64,000 nt of DNA from positions 1,240,001 through 1,304,000 of the forward strand of contig NZ_AP025504.1 of assembly GCF_024347575.1 (NCBI RefSeq), given 5' to 3'. The notes under the pieces are model-generated. The model saw only the letters and a list, made by a program, of their open reading frames with translations, had not been told where the DNA came from and did no database searches. The DNA is from Vibrio pelagius. GTDB lineage: Bacteria > Pseudomonadota > Gammaproteobacteria > Enterobacterales > Vibrionaceae. This document shows, piece after piece, positions 55,421 through 64,000 of this stretch (its first letter is position 1; every line of letters begins with the position of its first letter). The translations under genes and the position numbers were made by a program.

Positions 55421-56371
55421 GTGAAAAATAGTAAATTTATGAGCGCTGCTGCTCTAATGGCTTCGTTGGTTTCAGGCCATGTCATGGCAGACGAAACTAA
55501 AGTAACGCTAATGCTAGATTGGTTTGTAAACCCGAACCATGGGCCTATCGTGATTGCTCATGAACGTGGTTACTTTGAAGAGCAGGGCTTAGAAGTTGAA
55601 ATTCAAGAACCAGCAGACCCAAGCACCCCAGCCAAACTGGTTGCCGCAGGGCGCGTTGATCTTGCCGTTACATACCAGCCGAGCCTAACGATGGATGTGG
55701 CAGCAGGTCTTCCATTAGTGCGAGCCTCTACGCTTATCGCAACACCACTGAACACGCTAATGGTTCTGGACAATGGCAAGAATGATTCACTGGCCGATCT
55801 TAAAGGTAAGAAGATTGGTATTGCCATTGCGGGTAACGAAGAAGCGACGATCGGCACTATGCTAGCGCAGGAAAACGTTGCGTTTACCGACGTTCAAACC
55901 ATCAATGTGGGTTGGGCACTCTCTTCTTCTCTGGCATCAGGCAAAGTCGACGCGATTTGGGGCGGCCTGCGTAACTTTGAAACAAACCAACTGGCTCTGG
56001 AAGGCTACAAAGCAAAAGCCTTCTTCCCAGAAGAGCACGGTGTACCTGCTTACGATGAGCTGATCTTTGTTGCGAATGCTAACAAACGTGATGAAGCGGC
56101 GATCAAAGCGTTCAACAAAGCGCTAGAGCAGGCGACGACCTACATCGTGAACCACCCAACCGAGTCTTGGAAACAGTTTGTTGCTTACTCGCCAGATACT
56201 CTTAACAACGAGCTGAACCAGCGCGCATGGAACGACACTCTAACGCGTTTTGCACTTCGCCCATCGGCCGTCGATCTTAAGCGTTACGATGATTACGCAC
56301 AGTTTATGTACGACAAAGGCATCATCAAATCACTGCCAAAAGCGGCTGACTACGTACCGACGTTTGAATAA
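55421..56371 (+). CDS. thiY: ABC transporter substrate-binding protein for a thiamin precursor
   Basis: A 316-aa protein with a signal peptide (SAAALMASLVSGHVMADE). NMT1/THI5-like binding-protein fold: VTLMLDWFVNPNHGPI (about residues 27-42) is typical of ThiY and pyrimidine-binding relatives, followed by AHERGYFEEQGLEVEI and KVDAIWGGLRNFE. GTG 55421 is preceded by AAGGAAAGG and gives a normal signal peptide; ATG 55439 is an alternative. The gap to the permease gene is 43 bp, and tenA follows 8 bp later. Confidence 0.91.
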   Translation: MKNSKFMSAAALMASLVSGHVMADETKVTLMLDWFVNPNHGPIVIAHERGYFEEQGLEVEIQEPADPSTPAKLVAAGRVDLAVTYQPSLTMDVAAGLPLVRASTLIATPLNTLMVLDNGKNDSLADLKGKKIGIAIAGNEEATIGTMLAQENVAFTDVQTINVGWALSSSLASGKVDAIWGGLRNFETNQLALEGYKAKAFFPEEHGVPAYDELIFVANANKRDEAAIKAFNKALEQATTYIVNHPTESWKQFVAYSPDTLNNELNQRAWNDTLTRFALRPSAVDLKRYDDYAQFMYDKGIIKSLPKAADYVPTFE

Positions 56372-56379
56372 GGAGCGTC

Positions 56380-57066
56380 ATGAAATATCAAGATTTAATC
56401 ACAGCTTGTCAGCAAGATTGGCAGGACTATACCGAACATGAGTTTGTGCAAGCGCTGGCGCAAGGCACACTGCCTCAGTCGTGTTTTCTTCACTACTTGA
56501 AGCAAGATTTTCTATTCCTAAAACAGTATGCCCGTGCTTATGCGTTAGCGATTTATAAAGCCAATACGCTGGCGGATATGCGTCGTGCATTGCCAAGTGT
56601 ACATGCACTGTTGGATTCTGAAATTGGTCATCACGTGACTTACTGTGAGCTGTGGGGGTTGACTGAATCGGATCTAGAAAATGAACCGGAAGACTTTGGT
56701 ACTGTGGCGTATACACGCTATGTACTGGATGCCGGTATGACGGGTGATTTGGTTGATCTCTACGCGGCACTGGCACCATGCTCTATCGGTTACGCTGTGA
56801 TTGGCAAAGCACTACTGGAAGATCCGAACACAGTCTTGGAAGGTAACCCATACCGAAGCTGGATTGAGCTTTATGGCGGTGAAGAGTTCCAAAGTGGCGT
56901 AGCGGCAGGGGCTGAGTATTTCGACCAGCTATTGGCGGAAATTGATATCAATAGCCAACGTGGACAGAACTTGATTCACATCTTTAAGACGGCGACACGC
57001 ATGGAAGTGGCGTTTTGGCAGCAAGGACTTGATACAAGCGATGCTGACTGCTTGTCTAAAGCTTGA
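56380..57066 (+). CDS. tenA: aminopyrimidine aminohydrolase / thiaminase II
   Basis: A 228-aa TenA. FVQALAQGTLPQSCFLHYLK and FLKQYARAYALAIYKA (about residues 23-62) form the typical N-terminal helices, and the nucleophilic cysteine is in ALAPCSIGYAVIG (about residue 133). TenA converts aminomethyl-pyrimidine from degraded thiamin to HMP, which ThiD then phosphorylates. Last gene of the thiD-thiZXY-tenA operon, so the operon forms a complete uptake-and-salvage path apart from the deformylase (YlmB-like), which is absent here. Confidence 0.94.
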   Translation: MKYQDLITACQQDWQDYTEHEFVQALAQGTLPQSCFLHYLKQDFLFLKQYARAYALAIYKANTLADMRRALPSVHALLDSEIGHHVTYCELWGLTESDLENEPEDFGTVAYTRYVLDAGMTGDLVDLYAALAPCSIGYAVIGKALLEDPNTVLEGNPYRSWIELYGGEEFQSGVAAGAEYFDQLLAEIDINSQRGQNLIHIFKTATRMEVAFWQQGLDTSDADCLSKA

Positions 57067-57085
57067 TTACTTTGCTTACAGTTTA

Positions 57086-57247
57086 ATACCAATCGTAGTA
57101 ATTAATTGCTCACCCTAGCTTGTTAAAACGCTCGATAACTGCGTTAGAATTTTTGATTGTAGAATAACTACTTATCGAAAAATTCTGCCTTGTTCTCAAG
57201 CCTTTTTCCTGCGCTATTTTTGATCACTTACTTACTGTGATTGGTAT
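57086..57247. repeat. Vibrio-type palindromic intergenic repeat (MITE-like)
   Basis: Ends are inverted copies: ATACCAATCGTAGTAATTAA at the left and, read on the minus strand, ATACCAATCACAGTAAGTAA at the right. The interior also contains complementary stretches (GAATTTTTGATTG, then CGAAAAATTC). No coding potential. I remember repeats opening with ATACCAATC as frequent between genes in vibrios, though not a formal family name. Confidence 0.72.
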
Positions 57248-57281
57248 AACTGATTAAAAGCTCTCTGAAGCCAAAAACAAT

Positions 57282-57316
57282 AACCCCGAGTCTTATCAAC
57301 TCGGGGTTCTTTTTTA
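57282..57316. terminator. terminator after tenA, also facing the chemoreceptor gene
   Basis: AACCCCGAGT / ACTCGGGGTT stem with a 7-base loop, followed on the plus strand by CTTTTTTATT. The minus-strand side also has a TTTTT tract, so it can serve both convergent genes. Confidence 0.88.
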
Positions 57317-57353
57317 TTGGTATATGTCCAATTGCCAGTGGCTACGGCACAAG

Positions 57354-59300
57354 CTAGGCGCTTTTAAAGCGATCAACTTGGCTCTTAAGGTGGTGTGCAA
57401 CCTCAGTAAGGTCGCTCGCCGCTTCCGAAATTTTGGCCACAGATTCTTGGTTACTCTGGGCGATGGTATTCGCACCTTGAGCATTGTCACCTAGAGAGCG
57501 CGTTAGGCTATCTTGCTCATCAACCGAAGCTGCAATTTGGCTATTTGCTTGGTTAAGGTCTTGAATGTGTTGATTGATCACATGTAGGTTTTGAGAAGCC
57601 TGCTGTGCCTGTGTCGAAGCTTGAGATACTGTGCCATGGCTCTCTTTGATCGACTCGAGAGCGTCTTTGGCACCGCGCTGCAACGAGGTGATCAAATCAT
57701 TGATCTGGCTAGCAGACTCTTGAGTACGTTTCGCTAGAGTACGTACTTCATCTGCAACCACGGCAAAGCCACGGCCTTGTTCACCAGCTCGCGCAGCTTC
57801 AATCGCAGCATTCAGTGCGAGCAGGTTTGTTTGCTCAGTTACGCCCTGAATCACCTCTAAAATTGCGCCAATGTTCATCGACTCAGCATGTAGGTCGCTC
57901 ACTTTCTGGCTGCTCAGCTGCATCTGCTCGTCAGCTTGACCAATCTCTTGTAGGGTTTTGTCTACTTCTGTTAAACCCATCGCAACGTTTGAAGTCGCTT
58001 GGCTTGCTACTTCAGAGGCATGGTTAGCGCTAGATGCAATCTCAGAAGTGCTTGATGCGAGCTGAGACACAGCTGATGAGATGTTGATGATTTCGTCATT
58101 GAGTCGCGATGCGTTGTTTGAGCCCGTTGTGGTCACGCTATCGAGTGACTCTGACATTTCACCAATGCGTAAGCTGGAAGTATTTACTTGCTGAACGATA
58201 TCGCGCAGCGACTCGATGGTGGTTTTCATGTTCTCTAGTAACTGACCAATTTCGTTCTGGTCAGTAACTTTAACGTCAACACTCAAGTTACCTTGTGCCA
58301 GCTCATTGGTGATCTCTTTAACCTGAGCGATGCCCTTGTTGATAGAGCGAGTCACAAGAATCGCACTCGTTGTCCCAACCAATAATGCAATACCTGTGAG
58401 TAATACGATGATTTGAATCGAACGTTCTTCACTTACTGTGAGTTCAGGGATAAGTGCGTTTTTCTGCTGCTCGATGATAGATTGTGCATCTAATACGGCA
58501 ATGGCGAGGGTATCACCAAGGCTGGTTAGCTGAGTTTGAAGCTGTGCGTTCTCAAGTTTCTGTAGGTGGACTTGCTCAAAACCCGTTGCGTAGGCTTCGC
58601 GCTGAGCGGTGAAGCTATCGATTAATTCTGCTTGGTAATCTGATGACTCTAGAGAGCGGATGTCACCCTCAATGCCGGGTAGGGCATATTCAAAAAGATC
58701 TTGGCCTGTTTCGTAAGTTTTTGGATTACCGTCGTTTGAGTAACTTAGCACTGCGATTTTCGCGGCTAAGAAGCTCTCCATAAGCATGCCAGCGTACAAG
58801 CTCGCGTTGGAGTCGTCGTTATTGTAAGACTCGTAAAGTAAGCTCTGAGCTGCTTTGAGCGCGTTCTCTTCTCTTTTCACCATCTCAACTGTGACTAGCT
58901 GGTGGATTAATTGCTGGCTCTGACTCATCAACTGGTAAGCTTGGTCAAAGGCAGTAATGCTCTGTTGAACCTGAGAAAGGCGTTCTAGGCTATCGGCGTG
59001 TTGAGTTTGGCTGAGTAAAGATTGCAGTTGTTGGTCGATGTCGCTTTTATTGGCGAGATAAGCTTGCTGATATTGGTCATCAAGCGTTGCTAGGTAGCGT
59101 TCAGAGGTGAGGCGCATTTGTAGAAAGTGGGTTTCAATATTGCTGGACTCTTCAGCTTGCCCACTCAATAGACTGTAGTGTTTAAAACCGTTAGACAGGG
59201 TTTGGATCCCTTGAAAGCTAACAAAGCCCGAGATGATGAAAAAGAGTAAGCAGATCGCATAACCCAGTTTCACTCTTAAAGAGATAGATAGTTGACGCAT
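57354..59300 (-). CDS. methyl-accepting chemotaxis protein
   Basis: A 648-aa protein from [18 protein letters not shown]1 (about residues 12-30), a long helical periplasmic domain (about 31-300, helical-bimodular type by length), TM2 (about 305-325), HAMP, and a signalling domain with [17 protein letters not shown] and [19 protein letters not shown]. No C-terminal pentapeptide. The open frame extends 32 codons further, but ATG 59300 has AAGGA upstream and gives the usual basic residues before TM1. Ligand unknown. Confidence 0.92.
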   Translation of the reverse strand: MRQLSISLRVKLGYAICLLFFIISGFVSFQGIQTLSNGFKHYSLLSGQAEESSNIETHFLQMRLTSERYLATLDDQYQQAYLANKSDIDQQLQSLLSQTQHADSLERLSQVQQSITAFDQAYQLMSQSQQLIHQLVTVEMVKREENALKAAQSLLYESYNNDDSNASLYAGMLMESFLAAKIAVLSYSNDGNPKTYETGQDLFEYALPGIEGDIRSLESSDYQAELIDSFTAQREAYATGFEQVHLQKLENAQLQTQLTSLGDTLAIAVLDAQSIIEQQKNALIPELTVSEERSIQIIVLLTGIALLVGTTSAILVTRSINKGIAQVKEITNELAQGNLSVDVKVTDQNEIGQLLENMKTTIESLRDIVQQVNTSSLRIGEMSESLDSVTTTGSNNASRLNDEIINISSAVSQLASSTSEIASSANHASEVASQATSNVAMGLTEVDKTLQEIGQADEQMQLSSQKVSDLHAESMNIGAILEVIQGVTEQTNLLALNAAIEAARAGEQGRGFAVVADEVRTLAKRTQESASQINDLITSLQRGAKDALESIKESHGTVSQASTQAQQASQNLHVINQHIQDLNQANSQIAASVDEQDSLTRSLGDNAQGANTIAQSNQESVAKISEAASDLTEVAHHLKSQVDRFKSA

Positions 59301-59575
59301 ATACATCCTTATAATCCGCGTTTCACTGTATTCTTGCCTGTAAGTACTCGTAGAGTATTTCACATTTAAGATGTAAGAGCATGTAAAATGTAACATTAAT
59401 GTGTCACTTGTAGGCGTTTTGTTGTCTTTGAGTGCTGGTTTCAGAGTTTTTGAGTGGTTTGATGTGTGCCTAGTAACATATTGTTATGGTGTCAGAGTTA
59501 ACAATCAGTGAAGATTGACGATAGGTGTTTAAGGGCGTTCAATCAATATTAGGGCTATATTTCTCTAAAGAATCG
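59301..59575. other. intergenic region upstream of the chemoreceptor gene
   Basis: About 275 bp with no recognisable gene. It must carry the chemoreceptor promoter on the minus strand. No repeat or RNA gene seen. Confidence 0.4.
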
Positions 59576-59606
59576 TTGACCTTACCCTTGGGGTAACCTT
59601 TATACT
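59576..59606 (+). promoter_or_regulatory. CueR/MerR-type copper-responsive promoter
   Basis: -35 TTGACC (59576) and -10 TATACT (59601) are separated by 19 bp, the overlong spacing of MerR-family promoters. The spacer contains the dyad CTTACCC-TTG-GGGTAAC, close to the CueR operator (ACCTTCCC...GGAAGGT as I recall). It lies 27 bp before the Met/His-rich protein, so induction by Cu(I) or Ag(I) is likely. Confidence 0.82.
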
Positions 59607-59632
59607 GACGGTTCAAAATATATGGATCAATT

Positions 59633-60040
59633 ATGACGCACTCACTTAAGACATTTTGGATTACGATCTTCAGCATCTTCGCGATGTTGATGTCGACGTC
59701 TGTCTCCAGTGCGTCAACCATGGAAATGCAGATGATGGATAAAGAGACGATGTCTTGCCATCACGCGAGTATGATGACTCATGCAATGTCTTCAATGTGC
59801 GATGTTTCTAGTGATGATCAATCTATGCATGATATGGGACAACATGAGACTTCTCATTGCGCACACAGTGGGGACATGGGAGCAAATTGCTGTGTGTCCA
59901 TCTGCCTAAGTTGGTCCTATCCAATCCAATCTATCAATTCCTTATCCAGTTTTGCCTACTCGCTTGCCCCTTATCACTCTGTGATTATTGGTAATAAAGT
60001 TGCGCGCATTCAGTCTATTCTAAGACCGCCTTCCGCTTAA
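59633..60040 (+). CDS. Met/His/Cys-rich periplasmic protein, probable copper binding
   Basis: A 135-aa protein. Signal peptide (FWITIFSIFAMLMSTSVSSAS), then a segment (about residues 30-90) crowded with Met, His and Cys (MEMQMMDKETMSCHH, SMHDMGQHETSHCAHSG, CCVSIC). The composition, the CueR-type promoter and the Cus-like genes downstream point to periplasmic Cu(I)/Ag(I) binding or sensing. No named family recognised. It begins the likely transcription unit with the efflux genes (99 bp to the next start). Confidence 0.75.
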   Translation: MTHSLKTFWITIFSIFAMLMSTSVSSASTMEMQMMDKETMSCHHASMMTHAMSSMCDVSSDDQSMHDMGQHETSHCAHSGDMGANCCVSICLSWSYPIQSINSLSSFAYSLAPYHSVIIGNKVARIQSILRPPSA

Positions 60041-60139
60041 TTCACAATTCCCAAATCTCATTACCTATGACCAACCTACGAGGTTGAGCCTAGGTGCGAT
60101 CTATGCGTTTTTTTAACGCCACAAAATGGATTTATTCTT

Positions 60140-61600
60140 GTGAATATTGAATCGAGATGGTTGGTGCTGCCAATGTGCACCAGCTTGATAGCGATGCCTG
60201 CATTTGTGATGGCAGCATCGTCAAATGAGGCAGATACCTCTACAAACGGAAGTCGTGCTGTACTTGCGAGCGAAGTAGAGACTCTACAAGCCCAAGAGCG
60301 CCAGTTAGCATTGCTTATTGACCAAGCCTTGCAGCGTGATAGCGGACGTCAGCAGATCATCGCGCAATCTCAAGCGACTCGTCATGCGGGTATCGCTTCA
60401 GCCACCCTCAGTGATCCAAAACTAAAAGTGGGTTTTGGCGGTCTTCCTGTCGATAGCTTTAAGTTCGACGAAGATCCAATGACCAATATTTCTGTTGGGT
60501 TAATGCAGCAGTTTGAACGTGGATCGACCTTGGATTTAAAGGCGCGTCAGTCAAGCCAGCAAGCGGATGGTATTGACTGGCAAGTTGCTGTTCGAGAGAG
60601 AGAGATCACCAACACCATTACCACACTATGGTTGGAGCTGGGTTATCAACAAGCTGCACGTTCAACCTTGTTAGAAACGCGCCGTTTAATGGTAGAGCTT
60701 GAGCGTTTTGTTGAGACCAATTATGGGATCGGTAACAGCGAAGCTCAGGATCTGCTCAACGCTCAACTGAATGTCGCTAAGTTTGATGAAAAGCTGCAAG
60801 CCAATCAGCAACAACAGCGTCGAATTATCGCTCAGCTTTCTGAGTGGTTAGGTTCAGACTGGTTGAGTTCATCACAGGCAAATTTTGCTGCCGATGCGTC
60901 ACAACCAAGCGTACAACCTCAATCTATTCACGCCAGTAACGCCTTGAATTGGCGAGCTTTAGAAGACCAGTTGAAGCCTTACGTTGGTCAATCCCAATAC
61001 TACGCTTTATTGCAGTCACACCCTATGGTTCGTGCTGCGGATACGGCTATCACCGTCAACGAAACGCAAGTAGAGATTACAGAGCAAGCGTATCTACCGC
61101 AGTTCGGTGTCGAGGTGATGTATGCCTATCGACAAGCGAATAATATGCAAGGTAATCCGGCGTCAGATTTGGTCAGCGCCTATGTGACCATGGATATCCC
61201 GATATTCACGGGTAATCGTCAAGACAAGAGTGTTGAAGCTGCTCAGTACCAAGTGGGCTATGCCCGAGCTCAGAAAGAGACGCTTCTTAGTCAAATGAAC
61301 GCTAAAGTGAATGCGCTCTTAGTGGATAGAGACAACCTATCTCAGCGTATCGAACGTTATCAAAACAGCTTTATTCCTCAAGCTGATGCAACCACAAAGG
61401 CCGTTGAACGCGGTTACCAAAATAACACTGCGCAATTTAATGACGTGATCACTGCTATGACTAATGCGCTCAATATCGAGCTAGAACAGCAGAGATTAAT
61501 TACCGATTTAAACATAGTTAACAGCCAATTGGCTGCGCTTGTTGGTGGCTCATATCACCAGCCTTCTCAATCATCAAAGACAACGCCACAAGCGCAATAA
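60140..61600 (+). CDS. cusC: CusC-like outer-membrane efflux channel
   Basis: A 486-aa TolC-superfamily protein. Signal segment at the N-terminus (LVLPMCTSLIAMPAFVMAAS), two OEP repeats with long helices (LETRRLMVELERFVETNYGI; RGYQNNTAQFNDVITAMTNA). It lacks the lipobox usual in E. coli CusC, so it is closer to the CzcC type found with CusBA in marine bacteria. Start is GTG 60140. Followed 9 bp later by the adaptor gene. Confidence 0.88.
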   Translation: MNIESRWLVLPMCTSLIAMPAFVMAASSNEADTSTNGSRAVLASEVETLQAQERQLALLIDQALQRDSGRQQIIAQSQATRHAGIASATLSDPKLKVGFGGLPVDSFKFDEDPMTNISVGLMQQFERGSTLDLKARQSSQQADGIDWQVAVREREITNTITTLWLELGYQQAARSTLLETRRLMVELERFVETNYGIGNSEAQDLLNAQLNVAKFDEKLQANQQQQRRIIAQLSEWLGSDWLSSSQANFAADASQPSVQPQSIHASNALNWRALEDQLKPYVGQSQYYALLQSHPMVRAADTAITVNETQVEITEQAYLPQFGVEVMYAYRQANNMQGNPASDLVSAYVTMDIPIFTGNRQDKSVEAAQYQVGYARAQKETLLSQMNAKVNALLVDRDNLSQRIERYQNSFIPQADATTKAVERGYQNNTAQFNDVITAMTNALNIELEQQRLITDLNIVNSQLAALVGGSYHQPSQSSKTTPQAQ

Positions 61601-61609
61601 GGAAACATC

Positions 61610-63322
61610 ATGAAATCATTTACAGTCGCAAGTATTGCTCTTGTCGTTGGCGCAGCAATCGGTGTTGGTACGAGCCAATTTTTCCCGATGAACCACGCTG
61701 CTATGAGTGGAGAAATGTCAGAAAAAAGCGCAGATGAGCCGCTTTATTGGGTTGCCCCGATGGATCCGAATTATCAACGAGACCAGCCGGGTAAGTCACC
61801 AATGGGGATGGACTTAGTTCCTGTTTATGCTGATGACTTGGCAGGTAAAAAAGATAAACCGGGAACGGTCACCATTGACCCTGCAGTGGAGAACAACCTT
61901 GGGGTAAAAACCGAGTCTGTGATGTTAGAACCTTTGGCGCCAAAAATAGAGACGGTGGGCTACGTTGCCTTTGATGAAAGTCGTCTGTGGCAGACCAACG
62001 TCCGTGCGGCGGGGTGGGTTCAAGACCTATTTATTAACGCGGTCGGTGAAACGGTATCTAATGGTGAGGTGCTGTTTACACTCTATTCTCCAGAGTTAGT
62101 TAAGGCACAAGAAGAGCTGTTGAGCGCTTACAAAACGGGTCGTAAAGGTATGATCTCAGGTGCAAAGGAACGACTGGTCTCTTTGGGGGTTGATAAACAA
62201 CAGATCAATCAAATCGTGAGACGTGGCAAAGCATCGCAAACCATAGAGATAAAAGCGCCAGCCGATGGAGTTATCGCAACCTTAAACATTCGAGAGGGTG
62301 GTTATCTTTCTCCTGCTCAAGCGGTCATTAGCGCCGGCCCGTTGGAAGAAGTTTGGGTTGATGCAGAGGTGTTTGAACGTCAAGCACATTGGATTTCGCA
62401 AGGCACTGTAGCTTCGATGACGTTAGATGCGGTTCCGGGGGGCGAATGGAGCGGTCGAGTGGATTACGTTTACCCAATCCTAGATCCAACCACTCGAACA
62501 CTGCGAGTGCGGCTTAAGTTCCCCAATCCTAATGGTGAGCTAAAGCCCAATATGTTCTCGAACATCACGCTCAAACCAGAAAGTGACGATCAAGTCCTGA
62601 CAGTAGCACGCTCATCGGTGATTCACTCGGGTGGCATGACGCGAGTGGTGTTGTCTGAAGGTGATGGCAAATATCGCTCACATCGTATTCGTGTAGGGCG
62701 CGAAGCGGGCGATCGTGTCGAAGTGCTTGAAGGTCTCGAACAGGGGGTGAGCGTCGTTACGTCTGCTCACTTCATGTTGGATTCGGAGTCTAGCCAAACC
62801 GCAGATTTGTCTCGAATCTCTTCAATCAATGAAGAGCCAATGCAGATGAGCGATTCCGTGTGGGCAAAAGGCAATATCACTAATCTAATGGTGGGGCACC
62901 GCATGGCAACTATTGAGCATCAACCGGTTCCAGAGTGGGATTGGCCAGGAATGGTAATGGACTTTACCTTCTCTGATGAGGTTGATTTATCTGGCTTAGC
63001 GAACGGTCAGGCGATCGATTTTAAAATGGAGAAGACGGATTCAGGCCAATTCCAAGTCACCGAAGTGAGCCAAAGTGATAACACAATGGCGACGGAAGTC
63101 TGGGTCGAAGGCGATATCACCATGCTGATGGCTGATTTTGGCATGATCACAGTGAATCACCAAGCCGTTGATGAGTGGCAGTGGCAAGCCGGAGAGATGA
63201 ATTTCACCGCTAGCGATGACATTCCACTTGATGATTACAAAGAGGGACAAAAAGTGCGTTTCCTGGTGGTTAAATCTGGCACGGATTACGTGTTGAAGAA
63301 AATTGAGTCGGCTGAGGAGTAG
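61610..63322 (+). CDS. cusB: CusB-like adaptor with two C-terminal CusF-like domains
   Basis: A 570-aa protein. An N-terminal membrane anchor (about residues 5-25), then a heavy-metal-binding segment ([20 protein letters not shown], then GMDLVP, about 46-71), HlyD-type lipoyl and beta-barrel domains (about 90-390), and after residue 415 two repeats resembling CusF. The first has [18 protein letters not shown] with the CusF His, Trp, Met, Met ligands. The second has [18 protein letters not shown], keeping His, Trp and the last Met only. CusF is normally a separate chaperone that hands Cu(I)/Ag(I) to CusB, so here donor and acceptor are one chain. Confidence 0.92.
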   Translation: MKSFTVASIALVVGAAIGVGTSQFFPMNHAAMSGEMSEKSADEPLYWVAPMDPNYQRDQPGKSPMGMDLVPVYADDLAGKKDKPGTVTIDPAVENNLGVKTESVMLEPLAPKIETVGYVAFDESRLWQTNVRAAGWVQDLFINAVGETVSNGEVLFTLYSPELVKAQEELLSAYKTGRKGMISGAKERLVSLGVDKQQINQIVRRGKASQTIEIKAPADGVIATLNIREGGYLSPAQAVISAGPLEEVWVDAEVFERQAHWISQGTVASMTLDAVPGGEWSGRVDYVYPILDPTTRTLRVRLKFPNPNGELKPNMFSNITLKPESDDQVLTVARSSVIHSGGMTRVVLSEGDGKYRSHRIRVGREAGDRVEVLEGLEQGVSVVTSAHFMLDSESSQTADLSRISSINEEPMQMSDSVWAKGNITNLMVGHRMATIEHQPVPEWDWPGMVMDFTFSDEVDLSGLANGQAIDFKMEKTDSGQFQVTEVSQSDNTMATEVWVEGDITMLMADFGMITVNHQAVDEWQWQAGEMNFTASDDIPLDDYKEGQKVRFLVVKSGTDYVLKKIESAEE

Positions 63323-63324
63323 TG

Positions 63325-64000
63325 ATGATTAATGCAATTATTCGCTGGTCGATCAGCAATCGATTCTTGGTGCTTGTCGCCACTATCGCTCTGACTTTAG
63401 GTGGCCTCTACAGTGTGAAGAATACGCCCGTCGATGCCATTCCGGATCTTTCTGATGTGCAAGTTATTATCAAAACCAGCTATCCGGGACAAGCGCCGCA
63501 AGTGGTAGAAGATCAGGTGACCTATCCGCTTACTACAGCAATGCTCGCAGTACCTGGCGCTGAAACCGTTAGGGGCTATTCGTTCTTTGGTGATTCGTAC
63601 GTTTATATCATCTTCAACGATGACACCGACATGTATTGGGCACGTTCAAGGGTATTGGAGTATCTGAGCCAAGTCGCGCCTAAGCTGCCAGTCAGTGCTA
63701 AGCCAACACTTGGCCCAGACGCGACCGGTGTGGGCTGGATCTACAGTTACGTTCTACAAGACAAAACTGGTCAGCATGATCTGGCGGAACTTCGTAGCCT
63801 GCAAGACTGGTTCTTAAAGTATGAGCTGCAAACCGTCAATGGTGTGTCTGAAGTGGCGACGGTTGGTGGCATGGTTAAGCAGTATCAAGTGCAAATTGAT
63901 CCCGCTAAATTGCGTGCCTACGACCTCACACTGAAGCAGGTCAACAATGCTATTCAAAGCGGTAACCAAGAAACAGGCGCATCGGTTATTGAAGTGGCCG
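63325..64000 (+). CDS. cusA: CusA-like heavy-metal RND permease (5' part only)
   Basis: The first 225 residues are visible: [19 protein letters not shown] is TM1, followed by the HME-RND signature [20 protein letters not shown] and [16 protein letters not shown]. It belongs to the heavy-metal efflux class that exports Cu(I)/Ag(I) with CusB and CusC. The ATG is 2 bases after the cusB stop. The gene is cut by the window edge; family length is about 1040 aa, so about 800 residues lie outside. Confidence 0.95.
   Translation, partial: MINAIIRWSISNRFLVLVATIALTLGGLYSVKNTPVDAIPDLSDVQVIIKTSYPGQAPQVVEDQVTYPLTTAMLAVPGAETVRGYSFFGDSYVYIIFNDDTDMYWARSRVLEYLSQVAPKLPVSAKPTLGPDATGVGWIYSYVLQDKTGQHDLAELRSLQDWFLKYELQTVNGVSEVATVGGMVKQYQVQIDPAKLRAYDLTLKQVNNAIQSGNQETGASVIEVA

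Overview
The window looks like chromosomal DNA of a marine Vibrio. The evidence is protein style, NapGH, a TPP-controlled ThiD/ThiXYZ-like/TenA cluster, several chemoreceptors, and an intergenic palindromic repeat of a kind I associate with Vibrionaceae. Its left 27.66 kb is the inner part and one end of a Tn7-like CRISPR-associated transposon (CAST, type I-F3). The remainder is ordinary chromosome.

Region 1 (1-7.3 kb) is the targeting module. On the minus strand lie tniQ, a cas8/cas5 fusion, cas7 and cas6, tightly packed, followed by a very small CRISPR array (two repeats, one spacer). A terminator follows, then a second mini-array of two diverged ('atypical') repeats around one 32-nt spacer. 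Read in its crRNA sense, that spacer encodes KRTTFIRVQE, the near-C-terminal sequence of GMP reductase (GuaC), so the element carries a guide for a guaC attachment site. A 68-aa Xre repressor gene and two matching palindromes (GGATTATARTCC), one beside xre and one on the mini-array promoter, suggest a private regulatory circuit. A winged-helix protein and a DExH helicase, cut by the window edge, lie beyond. tnsA, tnsB, tnsC, the other end and guaC should be to the left, outside the window.

Region 2 (7.3-27.66 kb) is cargo and is mostly defence-like. It holds a WYL regulator, a type I restriction-modification operon (hsdM, hsdS, hsdR) with two GmrSD-like DUF262 genes between hsdS and hsdR, and an overlapping pair consisting of a HEPN-SNF2 helicase and a sacsin/HSP90-type ATPase with zinc fingers. 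I cannot assign this pair to a named defence system. A lipoprotein alpha/beta hydrolase, a decayed IS21-type element, and three TnsB-like sites ending in TGTTG at 27656 complete the element.

Region 3 (28.1-43.0 kb) is a near mirror-image cluster. Two cassettes, each a DUF3299 protein plus a secreted amidohydrolase divergent from an AraC-type regulator, flank an RND efflux pump (permease, adaptor, TolC-like channel), a porin and another outer-membrane protein. Region 4 (43.2-50.7 kb) has a substrate-binding protein translationally coupled to a diguanylate cyclase, napGH behind an FNR-like box, a chemoreceptor and an MFS transporter. Region 5 (50.8-57.3 kb) has an SgrR-like regulator and the thiamin-precursor salvage operon under a TPP riboswitch. 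Region 6 (57.3-64 kb) has a chemoreceptor and a CueR-type promoter driving a Met/His-rich periplasmic protein, followed by Cus-like copper/silver efflux genes. Its CusB carries two CusF-like domains, and CusA runs off the end.
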